A stretch of DNA of 64,000 nt. Origin: Actinokineospora terrae. Its GTDB lineage: Bacteria; Actinomycetota; Actinomycetes; Mycobacteriales; Pseudonocardiaceae. The notes below the pieces were generated by a model. That model was not told the DNA's origin and made no database searches. It worked only from the letters and a program-made list of their open reading frames with translations. Within the stretch, counting starts at the first letter, position 1. Every line of letters begins with the position of its first letter. Location of the stretch: the NCBI RefSeq assembly GCF_900111175.1, contig NZ_FOGI01000002.1, positions 232,022-296,021 of the forward strand. Reading direction: 5' to 3'. Made by a program: the position numbers and the translations under genes. Below are positions 35,612 to 44,268 of the stretch, one piece after another.

Positions 35612-36709
35612 TCAGCGCGCGGCACCGATGGCCTCGGCGGCCCGGTCGAGCCCGGTCGGGGTGTCGTTCGACCAGCGGCCGACCGACATCTCGGCGGTGA
35701 TGCCCGGGCCGAACCCGGCGATCACCCCGGTGGCGCCCGGTGTCATGCCGCCCTCGTCGAAGAGCCTGCGCAGCGCGTCGAACACCACGGCGCTGGCGAT
35801 GTTGCCGTACTCGGTCAGCGTCGCCCAGCTGTGCCGGAACATGCGGTTGTCTACGCCGAGGAACCTGCTCAGGTCGGCCAGGATGCGCGGGCCGCCCGCG
35901 TGGATGATGTAGAAGTCGAGGTCGCCGACGTCCCACCCGTGGTCGAGGGCGAGCTCGCGCAGCACCGGGGCGAGCGGCTCCATAGTGCCGGGGACGCGGC
36001 GGTCGAGCTGGAAGTGGAACCCAGTGGAGCGCACGGCGTAAGAGATCCAGCTCTCCGTGTCCGGGATGATGTAAGAGGCATTGCGCTCCAAGGCAACCCC
36101 GAACCCGCCGTTGCCCCTGACGACGGCAGCCGCGACCGCGTCACCGAACAGGCCGTCGGATAAGAGGGAACCGATGCCGTCGTCGTCGGGTTGGTAGCAC
36201 AGCGAGCAGAGTTCGCAGGACACGATCAGGACGTTGCTGTCGGGGTAGGCCTTGCAGAAGTCGTGCGCGCGGTTGATCGCCGCGCCACCGGCCGCGCACC
36301 CGAGCTGCGCGATCGGGATCTGCCGCGTGGTGTAGCGGAACCCGAGGTTGTTGATCAGCCAGGCGATCGGCGACGGCATGGTGAACCCGGTGCACGAGAC
36401 GAAGATGATGGCGTCGATGTCCCGCGCCGCCAGCGCCGCGTTGGCCAGGGCCTCCTCGATGACCGCGGGGCAGCGCTTGCGGGCCTCGGCCTCGAAGAGC
36501 CGGTTGCGCTCCTCGAACCCGGGGTGCGCCAACGCCAACTCGACGGGCTGGATGAGGTGGCGCTTGCGCACCCCGGTGTTGCGGATCAACCGCAGCGCCA
36601 ACGGCAACTGCGGCTTCCCGGCATGCGCCCGCTCCGCCAACTCCAGCGTCTCCTCCAGCGTGATGACGTACTCCGGCACCCGCACCGCCGGTTTGCACAA
36701 CGTCGGCAT
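35612..36709 (-). CDS. rppA: Type III polyketide synthase, 1,3,6,8-tetrahydroxynaphthalene synthase-like
   Basis: Chalcone-synthase-fold enzyme of 365 residues. RppA-type enzymes condense five malonyl-CoA into 1,3,6,8-tetrahydroxynaphthalene. The catalytic triad is visible: Cys in IAQLGCAAGGAAIN, His in FYIIHAGGPRIL and Asn in TEYGNIASAVVF. The N terminus MPTLCKPAVRVPEYVIT and the SCELCSLCY segment are close to bacterial RppA. The ATG at 36709 gives this N terminus; an earlier in-frame start adds 13 unrelated residues. It leads an operon with the methyltransferase downstream and is the core enzyme of the region-3 cluster. An 836-base non-coding space lies upstream. Confidence 0.93.
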   Translation of the reverse strand: MPTLCKPAVRVPEYVITLEETLELAERAHAGKPQLPLALRLIRNTGVRKRHLIQPVELALAHPGFEERNRLFEAEARKRCPAVIEEALANAALAARDIDAIIFVSCTGFTMPSPIAWLINNLGFRYTTRQIPIAQLGCAAGGAAINRAHDFCKAYPDSNVLIVSCELCSLCYQPDDDGIGSLLSDGLFGDAVAAAVVRGNGGFGVALERNASYIIPDTESWISYAVRSTGFHFQLDRRVPGTMEPLAPVLRELALDHGWDVGDLDFYIIHAGGPRILADLSRFLGVDNRMFRHSWATLTEYGNIASAVVFDALRRLFDEGGMTPGATGVIAGFGPGITAEMSVGRWSNDTPTGLDRAAEAIGAAR

Positions 36710-36897
36710 GCTGACGTCCCCCCTCAAGTCCGCTCCCGCGCCAGACACCCCCTCAACCGCCTCGACGGGGCACCTCCCCCACCCTCACCCACCCCCCTTG
36801 CCCCACACTTGGCCACGACTTGGGCTTGCCCGCGCTTTCGCTTGGGCCGCGGGACTTGGGCCTGGGGTTGTGCCGGGTTCGAGCGGCGCGTGTTCGC

Positions 36898-37158
36898 GCT
36901 TGGCTCGCTGCTGCTTGCGTGCCGCTTGGCGCGGCTCACTGCCGCCTACGGTGCCCACTTGGCGCGGCCGGTGCCGCTCGCGGCGCGCGCTTCGGGCGTT
37001 CGCTCCGCTTGCGTGTAAATGCCTTCGGGCGGCTCGCCGCTGCTTGCGGTGCGCCTCAGGCGGCTCACCGCTGCTTGCGGCGCATACTTCGCGCGGTTCG
37101 CCGCCGCTCGCGTACCCGCTTGGCACGATTCGCCGCCGCTTGTGGTGTGCACGGGAGT
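36898..37158. repeat. Degenerate tandem array, period 33 bp
   Basis: About eight diverged units resembling GCGGCTCGCCGCTGCTTGCG plus thirteen more bases. Units begin near 36898, 36930, 36963, 36996, 37029, 37061, 37094 and 37126, so the period is very regular at 33. The flanks 36710-36897 and 37159-37545 hold no recognisable gene. Confidence 0.65.
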
Positions 37159-37545
37159 GTGCCCGCCGCTAAGGCCATGCCCCGCGCCTCTTACCCCACC
37201 CCGACCGCTATGCCCCCACCGAACCTCTTGCCCCACCCAGACCGCTTCGCGCGCGCACGCCAGTCCGGCCCCAGCCCCCACCCTCTCCGGGGGGCGTCCC
37301 AGGTCCCAGCCTATCGGGAGCCGCCGACAGAGGATCTTGAAACAGAGGCGCGAAGATCCAGATGTGGATAACTTTTGTCGCTGGGACGGGTGAATTCCAA
37401 GTGGGTGCCGCCGAGAGAATGCCTGGTCAGATGGCATGTCGCAGGTGAGGAAGGGTCCGTCGGGCGCAAGTCGGCAGAAAGATGGATCAACTAGAGCGCA
37501 CGCCGCCCTCGACTATCCACAGTGGACAAATCTACCAAGGCCGGA

Positions 37546-38001
37546 TCACGCGAGCGGCGATTCTCCACTGTGGAGCGCGACGATGTCCTGAACCGTCGAG
37601 CGCAGCAAGGCGATCCGATCAGCGCCAAGGTGCTCCGACCACTGGCGTTCGATGTCCACGAGGATCCGCGCAGCGGCCGCCTGCCCCTCCGCCCCCCGCG
37701 CGGTCAACCGGATGATCTTCGCCCGGCGGTCCCCCGGGTCGGCGGCGCGCTCCACATAACCCAGGCGCTCCAACTCGTCCACCAACTCGCCGATGGCCTG
37801 CTTGGTCAAGCCGGAGCGCTCGGCCAGCACCGTCAGCCGGGAGCCGTCGTCGTCGATGTGGCGGAAGACGGAGCCGTGGCGGTAGCGGATGCCGGTGAAG
37901 CCCTGGTCCTCCAGGCGGTGGTGCAGCAGGTCGATGGTCAGGTCCTTGGCCCGGGTCAGCAGGGCGGGCAGGGGTGGTCGCTCGCCCGGTTCCGTCGGCA
38001 T
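37546..38001 (-). CDS. MarR-family regulator
   Basis: MarR repressor of 151 residues with the winged helix LTVLAERSGLTKQAIGELVDEL and the wing YVERAADPGDRRAKIIRLT. GGGAGG precedes the ATG. It is divergent from the FAD oxidase gene. The 173-base space between them contains TCAGGTTGCTTGACAA, which is also found upstream of a SARP and a methyltransferase in this cluster, so this protein may control both promoter regions. Confidence 0.92.
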   Translation of the reverse strand: MPTEPGERPPLPALLTRAKDLTIDLLHHRLEDQGFTGIRYRHGSVFRHIDDDGSRLTVLAERSGLTKQAIGELVDELERLGYVERAADPGDRRAKIIRLTARGAEGQAAAARILVDIERQWSEHLGADRIALLRSTVQDIVALHSGESPLA

Positions 38002-38025
38002 CGGGGCCGCCTCCCGCCAGTTTCG

Positions 38026-38062
38026 TCAGGTTGCTTGACAATCATCCGCACCGCGATAGTAC
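38026..38062 (+). promoter_or_regulatory. Promoter with 16-bp shared element TCAGGTTGCTTGACAA
   Basis: TTGACA at 38035-38040 and TAGTAC at 38057-38062, 16 bases apart, point towards the FAD oxidase gene. GGTTG-CTTGA-CAATC around the -35 is the same near-palindrome as at 32769-32783, with one change. The divergent MarR gene makes it a probable MarR operator. Confidence 0.6.
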
Positions 38063-38174
38063 TGTGGTCTCCCCAACCCTGACAACCAGGCGGCGACGGC
38101 GGGTGTCGTCGCGCGTACCCGCCTGGCCAGATCCCGTGGCGCACTCCCGATCACCGGCAGAGGTAGGAATCCCG

Positions 38175-39587
38175 ATGACCCGTTCTGACCACGAACCACC
38201 CACGCCCCCCGTCGTCGACGCCGCGGCCGTCGAGGCACTGGCCAAGCTGGTCAAGGGGCCGGTGCACGTCCCGGGCGACGAGCAGTACGACGCCGAGCGC
38301 GCCGGGCACCAGACCACCCGGTGGCACCGGCCCGACGTGGTGGTCGGCGCGCTCGGGCCCGCCGACGTGCGGGCGGCGCTGGCGTTCGCGACCGAGCAGG
38401 GGCTGCCGGTCGCGGTGCAGGGCACCGGGCACGCGCTGTCCGCGGTCGCCGCGCAGGGCGGTGTGCTGATCACCACCTCCCGGATGACCGGCGTGTGGGT
38501 CAACGCGGAGGCGGGCACCGCGTGGGTCGGCGCGGGCATGACCTGGGAGCGGGTGATCGACGAGGCCGCCGCCGCCGGGCTCGCGCCGCTGTCGGGCTCG
38601 GCCCCCGGGGTCGGCGCGGTGTCCTACACCCTCGGCGGCGGGATCGGCCTGCTGTCGCGGCGGTACGGGTTCGCCGCCGACCACGTGCGCAGCCTCGACG
38701 TGGTCACCGCGGACGGCACGCTGCGCAACGTCACCGAGACCTCGAACCCCGACCTGTTCTGGGCGCTGCGCGGCGGCCGCGACAACTTCGGCATCGTCAC
38801 CGGCATCGAGATCGACCTCATGCCGATCACCGCGCTCTACGGCGGCGGCCTGTTCTTCGACATCGGCTCCGCGGCCGAGGTCCTCACGACCTACGCGAAC
38901 TGGACGGCCACCGTCCCCGACGAGCTAACCTCGTCGATCGCGCTGATCTCCTTCCCCGACGTCCCCGTGCTGCCCCCGCCGCTGCGCGGTCGGTACGTCG
39001 TGCACGTCCGCATCGCCTACGCCGCGGACAACCTGAGCGCGGGTGCGGACCTGGTGGCACCGCTGCGGGCGCTCAACCCGTTCATCGACACCGTCGCCGA
39101 GATCCCGTACACCCAGGCCGGGACGATCCACAACGACCCGCCGTTCCCGGGGACCTTCGAGTCCGGCACCGCGCTGCTCGGCACGTTCGACGCCGACGTG
39201 GTGACCGCCCTGCTCGAGCACGTCGGTCCGCACGCCCTGGTGCCGCACGTGGTCGAGGTGCGCCACCTCGGCGGCAGGCTCTCCCAGCCGCCCGCCGTCG
39301 CCAACGCGGTCGGCCACCGCGACGCCCAGTACGCGATCAATGTCGTGTCCCGGTTGGAGCGCGCCGAGATCGGCGACGTGCGGCCCGCGCACGAGCGGGT
39401 GTTCGCCGCGCTCGCGCCGTGGGCCACCGGCGGCCGGACGCTGACCTTCCTCAACGGGGAGAACGACGCCAAGGACGTGGCCTCGGCCTACGACGCCAAG
39501 GACTACCAGCGGCTGACCGAGATCAAGGCCGTGTACGACCCCGCGAACCTGTTCCGCCTCAACCACAACATCCCGCCCGCGAGCTGA
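38175..39587 (+). CDS. FAD-linked oxidase, berberine-bridge-enzyme type
   Basis: Oxidoreductase of 470 residues with a PCMH-type FAD domain (residues about 50-220). GTGHALS near residue 83 places a histidine for covalent FAD attachment. The second attachment cysteine of bicovalent enzymes is absent: the corresponding segment is SGSAPGVGAVSYTLGGGIG. The C-terminal YDPANLFRLNHNIPP is the BBE signature. Such enzymes oxidise phenols, sugars or amines. In this cluster it may oxidise or couple naphthols. The ATG at 38175 follows AGGTAGGAA. It is divergent from MarR. Confidence 0.9.
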   Translation: MTRSDHEPPTPPVVDAAAVEALAKLVKGPVHVPGDEQYDAERAGHQTTRWHRPDVVVGALGPADVRAALAFATEQGLPVAVQGTGHALSAVAAQGGVLITTSRMTGVWVNAEAGTAWVGAGMTWERVIDEAAAAGLAPLSGSAPGVGAVSYTLGGGIGLLSRRYGFAADHVRSLDVVTADGTLRNVTETSNPDLFWALRGGRDNFGIVTGIEIDLMPITALYGGGLFFDIGSAAEVLTTYANWTATVPDELTSSIALISFPDVPVLPPPLRGRYVVHVRIAYAADNLSAGADLVAPLRALNPFIDTVAEIPYTQAGTIHNDPPFPGTFESGTALLGTFDADVVTALLEHVGPHALVPHVVEVRHLGGRLSQPPAVANAVGHRDAQYAINVVSRLERAEIGDVRPAHERVFAALAPWATGGRTLTFLNGENDAKDVASAYDAKDYQRLTEIKAVYDPANLFRLNHNIPPAS

Positions 39588-39596
39588 CCCCCATGA

Positions 39597-39627
39597 GGCG
39601 CGCGGGGCCCCGGCGGCCCCGCGCGCC
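39597..39627. terminator. Bidirectional hairpin terminator
   Basis: Perfect 13-bp stem GGCGCGCGGGGCC / GGCCCCGCGCGCC with a 5-base loop in the 56-base space between the convergent FAD oxidase and P450 genes. There is no U-tract, as is common in high-GC actinomycetes. Confidence 0.7.
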
Positions 39628-39643
39628 GTGGTCACCCGCCCGG

Positions 39644-40897
39644 TCAGTCCGCTGTGGACAGCCGGGGCGCGCCGAGGCGGACCGGCAGGCTGGTCACGGA
39701 GTTGGAGAAGATCGACGGCACCGCGGTCAGCTCGGCCGGGTCGACGGCCAGGCCCAGGTCCGGGTAGCGCTCGAACAGCGCGGGCAGCGCGACCGCGGCC
39801 TCCATCCTGGCCAGCGCCGGGCCGATGCACACGTGCGGGCCGCCGCCGAAGGCCAGGTGCCGCTGGTCGGCGCGGGTGATGTCGAACCGGTCGGCGTCCC
39901 GGCCGTAGCGGGCCGGGTCGCGGTTGACCGCGCTCCACGGCGCGAGGATGGCCTCGCCCTCGGCGATGCGCACCCCGGCGACCTCGATGTCCTCGGTGGG
40001 GAACCGGGCCGGGAAGTTGCCGACCGGCGCGTCCCAGCGCAGCGTCTCCTCGATGACCCTCGACCAGGTCCCGGCGTCGCCGCCGCGCACCAGGGCCAGC
40101 TGGTCGGGGTGGGTGAGCAGGGCGCGGGTCGCGTTGACGATCAGGCTGATCGAGGTCTCGTGGCCCGCCCCGATGAGCATCCACAGGGTGTCCTCGAGCT
40201 CGTCGTCGGTGAGGGTGTCGCCGTCCTCGCCGTTGACCGCCATCATCGCGCTGGTCAGGTCGTCGGCTGGCGCGGCGCGCTTCATCGCGAACAGCTCCTG
40301 CCACCGCTCGTGCCGCTCCTGCTGGGTGGACAGGTACTCCTCGGCGGTGGTGTCGGCCCGGATGACGGTGTTGATCAGCTCCCGGAACCGCGGCCACCAC
40401 GCCTCGGGGACGCCGATCAGCTCGCAGATCACCTGCATGGGGAACGGGTAGGCGTAGTGCAGGCGCAGGTCGACGACGCCGTCCGGTCCGGCGTGGCGCG
40501 GCAGGTCGGCCAGCATGCCGGTGACGATCTCCTCGATGCGCGGCCGCTGGCGCTCGACCCTGGCCCTGGTGAAGGTGCGGGTCAGCGGCTTGCGCAGCCG
40601 CCGGTGCTCGAGGCCGTCGCGGGCCATCGCGTTGTTGAGCCGGATCATGCTCAGCAGCGGCCAGTCCTCGGGGACCTCGCCGCGGCGCAGCGCGCCCCAG
40701 TTGCGCCAGTCGCGGCCCACCCTCGGGTCGGCGGCCAGGTCGGCGAGCAGCGCGTAGTCGGTGACCATCCACATCTCGACGTCACCGGGCAGCACGGCGC
40801 GCACGACCGGTCCCAGCTCGCGCAGCCGGGCCGCCTCGCCGTGCCGGTCCGCGCCTGAGGGGTCGATGTGGACTAACGGCGGGGTGGTGGCGGTCAT
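39644..40897 (-). CDS. Cytochrome P450
   Basis: Bacterial class P450 of 417 residues. Visible motifs are the I-helix LIGAGHETSISL, the K-helix EETLRW, and the heme-binding loop FGGGPHVCIGPALARME with the cysteine ligand. The ATG at 40897 has GAGGAA upstream and gives a normal length. The closest actinomycete relatives of such enzymes hydroxylate or couple aromatic polyketides; here flaviolin- or naphthol-type substrates are plausible. It is convergent with the FAD oxidase gene and divergent from the acyltransferase-like gene over a 361-base space. Confidence 0.93.
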   Translation of the reverse strand: MTATTPPLVHIDPSGADRHGEAARLRELGPVVRAVLPGDVEMWMVTDYALLADLAADPRVGRDWRNWGALRRGEVPEDWPLLSMIRLNNAMARDGLEHRRLRKPLTRTFTRARVERQRPRIEEIVTGMLADLPRHAGPDGVVDLRLHYAYPFPMQVICELIGVPEAWWPRFRELINTVIRADTTAEEYLSTQQERHERWQELFAMKRAAPADDLTSAMMAVNGEDGDTLTDDELEDTLWMLIGAGHETSISLIVNATRALLTHPDQLALVRGGDAGTWSRVIEETLRWDAPVGNFPARFPTEDIEVAGVRIAEGEAILAPWSAVNRDPARYGRDADRFDITRADQRHLAFGGGPHVCIGPALARMEAAVALPALFERYPDLGLAVDPAELTAVPSIFSNSVTSLPVRLGAPRLSTAD

Positions 40898-41158
40898 GGC
40901 GGAATTCCTCCAGCTGGCGTGGTATCGGGAATGCGGGAATCGGACCATCGGCCGTCCGGAATGAGACCCGGGATCGTCTGTCGGCTTTTCGACATGCCCG
41001 ACCGGCGTGGTCCTTTGTGGATGAACCAAGCCGATCGCCTTGGCGCGCAACGGACTCGACGCCTCGTGCGGAATGGCACCACGGCCCACTCGAAAAGCGG
41101 TTAAGCGCCGCCAAACCTGCCGGTCAATGGCCAGTGATCCACGTCACCACCAATCGCG

Positions 41159-41186
41159 TTGACAGTTGTTGCCCGGTTGCTAGCAT
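41159..41186 (+). promoter_or_regulatory. Promoter TTGACA-N16-TAGCAT
   Basis: TTGACA at 41159-41164 and TAGCAT at 41181-41186, upstream of the condensation-like gene. GTTG words at 41158, 41165 and 41176 overlap it and could be a SARP site. The -10 is the same as at the SARP promoter at 32799. Confidence 0.5.
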
Positions 41187-41258
41187 CGGGCACATCTCCC
41201 CTTGTCGGCCATTTCCGGCCTATCCCCGGGCACAGCGCAGTGATTGGGACCAATTCGC

Positions 41259-42608
41259 ATGAACACCCCGAGCGTGCAGCACCACGGCGCCGTCGACGCG
41301 CACCCGAGCCGGACCAGGGCGCTGAGCCCGGCCGAGCGCTGGTACTGGATCATCGACCAGCTGTCCACACTCACCGTCTGCGCCCGCGTCCGGATCGAGG
41401 GCGAGGTGTCCACCGCGGCGCTGGCGGCGGCGTTGCGCGCGCTGCAGGGCGGGCAACCGCTGCTGCGGCTGGCGATCGCCGAGGAGCCGGGCGGGGCGCG
41501 GTTCGTCCCGACCGACAACCCGATCCCGGTGCGGGAGGTGGTGCTGACCGAGGCCGAACCGTCGCGGTGGGAGCGCGAGGTGGACGAGCACGAGTTCGCC
41601 GAGTCCGTCGACTGGCGCACCGGCCCGCTCGCCCGCGCGGTCCACATCCGAGCGCCGGGGAACGTCCACGACCTGGTGCTGAGCCTGCCGCACTGCGTCG
41701 CCGACGGGACGACCGCGCTGGCGTTGCTGCGGCGGTGGGTGCGGCTGGCGGCTGGTCCCGGCTCGGCCGATCGCGACACGTCCACGCCGGATGTCCAGGG
41801 TGGACCGGTGCCCGCGGCGGTGGAGGACCTGTTCCCCGACCGGTACCGCAGCATGTCGGACCCGGTGCCCGAGCGCGCCGCCGGGGAGGACGTGGTGGTG
41901 GGCCGGGTGGTGCCGGACCGGTTCGTCCCGTTCCACGAGCGCAGGACCCGGCTGCTGCACCGGTCCATCGACGGCGACGCGCTGGCCCGGCTCACCGCGG
42001 CGTGCAAGCGGGAGGGCGTGACGCTGCACGGTGTCCTGGCCGCGGCGATGGCGGCGGCGGTGGCCCGCGACGCCCGGGCCCAGCCGGGCGCGCACTTCGC
42101 GGTCGGCTCGCCGGTGGCGTTCCGGGACGAGATGGCGCGGCCGGTCGGCGAGGACGAGGTGGGGTGCTTCGTCTCCGCGGTGCACTCGGTGGTGGCCTAC
42201 GCCCCCGACGACCTGTGGCGGATGGCCCGGTTCGTCAACGACGACATCAGCGCCCGCCGCGCGCGGGGCGAGCAGTTCCCGGTGTTCAGCCTGCTGGCCG
42301 CGCAGGGGCCTGCCGGGGTGGCCGACAGCGGACCGCTGGTGCGGTACATCGAGGAGCACGGCTCGTTCAACTTCTTCGTCTCCAACGTGGGCCGCTTCGA
42401 CTTCCCCGACACCCTGGGCGGCTGGCGCCTGTCCGGCGCCCAGTTCGTCGGCGGCATCTCGGTGGTCGGCTACCTCGCCTCCTCGGTGACCACCAGCCAC
42501 AACACGCTGAACTGGAACTTCACCCACATCGACGACGCGGTCCCGCACGCCAGAGCCACCCGCCTGGCCGACGACTGCATCCGCACCGTCCTCGCCGCCG
42601 CGGGCTGA
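41259..42608 (+). CDS. Stand-alone condensation-domain/PapA-like acyltransferase
   Basis: Protein of 449 residues with the chloramphenicol-acetyltransferase-like fold of NRPS condensation domains and PapA-type acyltransferases. The active-site motif HxxxDG is present as LSLPHCVADGTTALALL (His at about residue 148). A later HDxFN-like FNFFVSNVGRF matches the second half, as does the N-terminal LSPAERWYWIIDQLS. Without carrier or adenylation domains it is expected to transfer an acyl group to a free alcohol or amine. It could acylate the naphthol product or use an acyl group held by a carrier elsewhere. Start: ATG at 41259. Confidence 0.82.
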   Translation: MNTPSVQHHGAVDAHPSRTRALSPAERWYWIIDQLSTLTVCARVRIEGEVSTAALAAALRALQGGQPLLRLAIAEEPGGARFVPTDNPIPVREVVLTEAEPSRWEREVDEHEFAESVDWRTGPLARAVHIRAPGNVHDLVLSLPHCVADGTTALALLRRWVRLAAGPGSADRDTSTPDVQGGPVPAAVEDLFPDRYRSMSDPVPERAAGEDVVVGRVVPDRFVPFHERRTRLLHRSIDGDALARLTAACKREGVTLHGVLAAAMAAAVARDARAQPGAHFAVGSPVAFRDEMARPVGEDEVGCFVSAVHSVVAYAPDDLWRMARFVNDDISARRARGEQFPVFSLLAAQGPAGVADSGPLVRYIEEHGSFNFFVSNVGRFDFPDTLGGWRLSGAQFVGGISVVGYLASSVTTSHNTLNWNFTHIDDAVPHARATRLADDCIRTVLAAAG

Positions 42609-42624
42609 CCCCACCCCGCCGCCC

Positions 42625-43536
42625 CTAGAACGACCCGGCCAGCGCCGGGAACTCCGGCAGGTCCACCACCGGCAACCGCGGCAACGGCACCACCTCCACC
42701 CGGTCCAACACCGGGTCCAACGTCAACACCGCCTGGTGCAACTCCTTGAGCCGCGGCGACGGCTCCAGGCCGAACTCGGCCAACATGTTGTGCCGCAACC
42801 GGTGGAAGGCCTCCAGGGCGCGGATGCGGTGGCCGGAGCGGTAGAGCGCGATGACGTACTGGGCGTGCAGGTTCTCGTGGAGGCGGTCGCGGAGGGTGAG
42901 GACGGCGAGTTCGCTGAGCAGTTCCCGGTGGGCGCCGAGGCGGAGGTCGAGTTCGACCCGGTAGTCGCGGGTGGTGAGGCGGGACTGTTCGAGGGCGGCG
43001 ACCTCGGCGCGGATCCTGGTGCCCGGTCGGACGTCGGCGACCGCGGGGCCGCGCCAGAGGTCGAGGGCCGCGCGGAAGTGCTGGGCGGCCGCGCGGTGGT
43101 CGCCGGTCGTCATCGCGGTGTGGCCGCGGCGGTGCAGCCGGTGGTAGGTCTCCAGGTCGAACCGGCCGGGGGCGACGACCAGGCGGTACCCGTTGTGGAC
43201 GGTCTGCAGGACATCGGCGCTCACCTCGGCGAGGCTGAGCCCGGTCGTCGTGGTCAGGGCCTTGCGCAGGTGGGAGACGTAGATCTGCAGCGCGGCCCTG
43301 GCGCTCTTGGGCGGGACGTCCTGCCACAGCTCGTCGATCAGGGCCGGGACCGGCACCACCCTGGTGTGGTTGAGCAGCAGCAGCGCCAGCACCGTGCACG
43401 GCTTCTGCGCGGTCGGCGTGACCTCGGCGCCGCCGTGGTGCACCGAGAGCGGGCCGAGGACCCGCACGTCCAGCTCCCCGGCCGAGGGCGCCCGGTGCGC
43501 GGGCGCCCCGGCCAGGGGTATGTCACCCGGGGGCAC
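42625..43536 (-). CDS. SARP-family activator (HTH-BTAD)
   Basis: Regulator of 303 residues. DNA-binding domain ELDVRVLGPLSVHHGGAEV to LLLLNHTRVVPVPALIDELW; activation domain with DLRLGAHRELLSELAVL and QYVIALYRSGHRIRALEAF; a proline-rich tail follows. The GTG start lies 4 bases after the stop of the methyltransferase gene, so it is likely in an operon with the oxidoreductase and methyltransferase upstream. Convergent with the acyltransferase-like gene. Confidence 0.93.
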   Translation of the reverse strand: MPPGDIPLAGAPAHRAPSAGELDVRVLGPLSVHHGGAEVTPTAQKPCTVLALLLLNHTRVVPVPALIDELWQDVPPKSARAALQIYVSHLRKALTTTTGLSLAEVSADVLQTVHNGYRLVVAPGRFDLETYHRLHRRGHTAMTTGDHRAAAQHFRAALDLWRGPAVADVRPGTRIRAEVAALEQSRLTTRDYRVELDLRLGAHRELLSELAVLTLRDRLHENLHAQYVIALYRSGHRIRALEAFHRLRHNMLAEFGLEPSPRLKELHQAVLTLDPVLDRVEVVPLPRLPVVDLPEFPALAGSF

Positions 43537-43540
43537 CCGC

Positions 43541-44218
43541 TCAGGCGAGCTTGAGGCACACCTGGACGCCCTGGTGCACCGGGAGCCGCAGGGTGAGCAA
43601 GCCGGTGGCCGGGTCCTTGAGGTGCGCCAGGAACGACTGGGCGAAGTCCAGGTCGGTGTGCAGGTCGATGTCGTCCACGACGACCAGCGCGCCCGGCCGC
43701 AACCGGGGCCACACCAGCTCCAGGATCGACTGCCGCAGGTGCAGCCACCCGTCGAGCAGCAGCAGGTCGACCGTCTCCGGCAGGTCCTTCAGCGTCTCGC
43801 GGGCGTCGCCGAGCCGCAGTTCGATGGTGTCGGACAGGCCCGCGGCGGCGAAGCTCTCCTGGGCGCCGCGGGCCTTGTCCGCCTGCAGTTCGGTGGTGAT
43901 GACCCGGCCGCCGCCGTTGTCGCGCACGGCGGAGGCGAGGTAGAGGGTGGAGATCCCGAACGAGGTGCCGAACTCGACCACGGTCCGCGCCTGGATGGCC
44001 CTGGTGAGCAGGTAGAGCAGTTCCCCGCCCTCCCGCGACACCGACATGATGACGTCCTTGGTGCGCTCGGCCAGCTCGGCCGCGCCCAGGTCCGGGTACT
44101 CGCCGTGCACGTCGACGCCCGCGGCGGCGAACGCCCGCACCACGTCCTGCTGGTCCTCGGCGGACAGCAGCCTGGTCAAGGTGGCGACCACCGGGTCGGA
44201 ATGCAAGGTCGTCAGCAC
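43541..44218 (-). CDS. Class I O-methyltransferase (catechol/CCoA-OMT-like)
   Basis: Small SAM-dependent methyltransferase of 225 residues. TVVEFGTSFGISTLYLASAV is the SAM-binding loop, VITTELQADKARGAQ the acidic loop, and LLLLDGWLHLRQSILELV followed by LVVVDDIDL the metal/catalytic region typical of cation-dependent O-methyltransferases. The GTG at 44218 has GAGGAG 9 bases upstream; a TTG two codons earlier is too close to it. It is a different class from the three other methyltransferases in the cluster and suits a vicinal dihydroxy aromatic substrate. Confidence 0.9.
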   Translation of the reverse strand: MLTTLHSDPVVATLTRLLSAEDQQDVVRAFAAAGVDVHGEYPDLGAAELAERTKDVIMSVSREGGELLYLLTRAIQARTVVEFGTSFGISTLYLASAVRDNGGGRVITTELQADKARGAQESFAAAGLSDTIELRLGDARETLKDLPETVDLLLLDGWLHLRQSILELVWPRLRPGALVVVDDIDLHTDLDFAQSFLAHLKDPATGLLTLRLPVHQGVQVCLKLA

Positions 44219-44268
44219 GGGCAACCACTCCTCAGCTCACGTGTCGGCCCCTCGGGTGAGGGGTCGGG

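Noticed and set aside
36898..37158. Possible CRISPR array
   Set aside because: The 33-bp step is suggestive, but units are diverged throughout with no constant repeat and unique spacer, and no cas gene is present.
37510..37575. Repeated CCACAGTGGA/CCACTGTGGA palindromes as operators
   Set aside because: The same word occurs in several genes of the window, where it encodes Ser-Thr-Val-Asp-like stretches; no specific link to a promoter.
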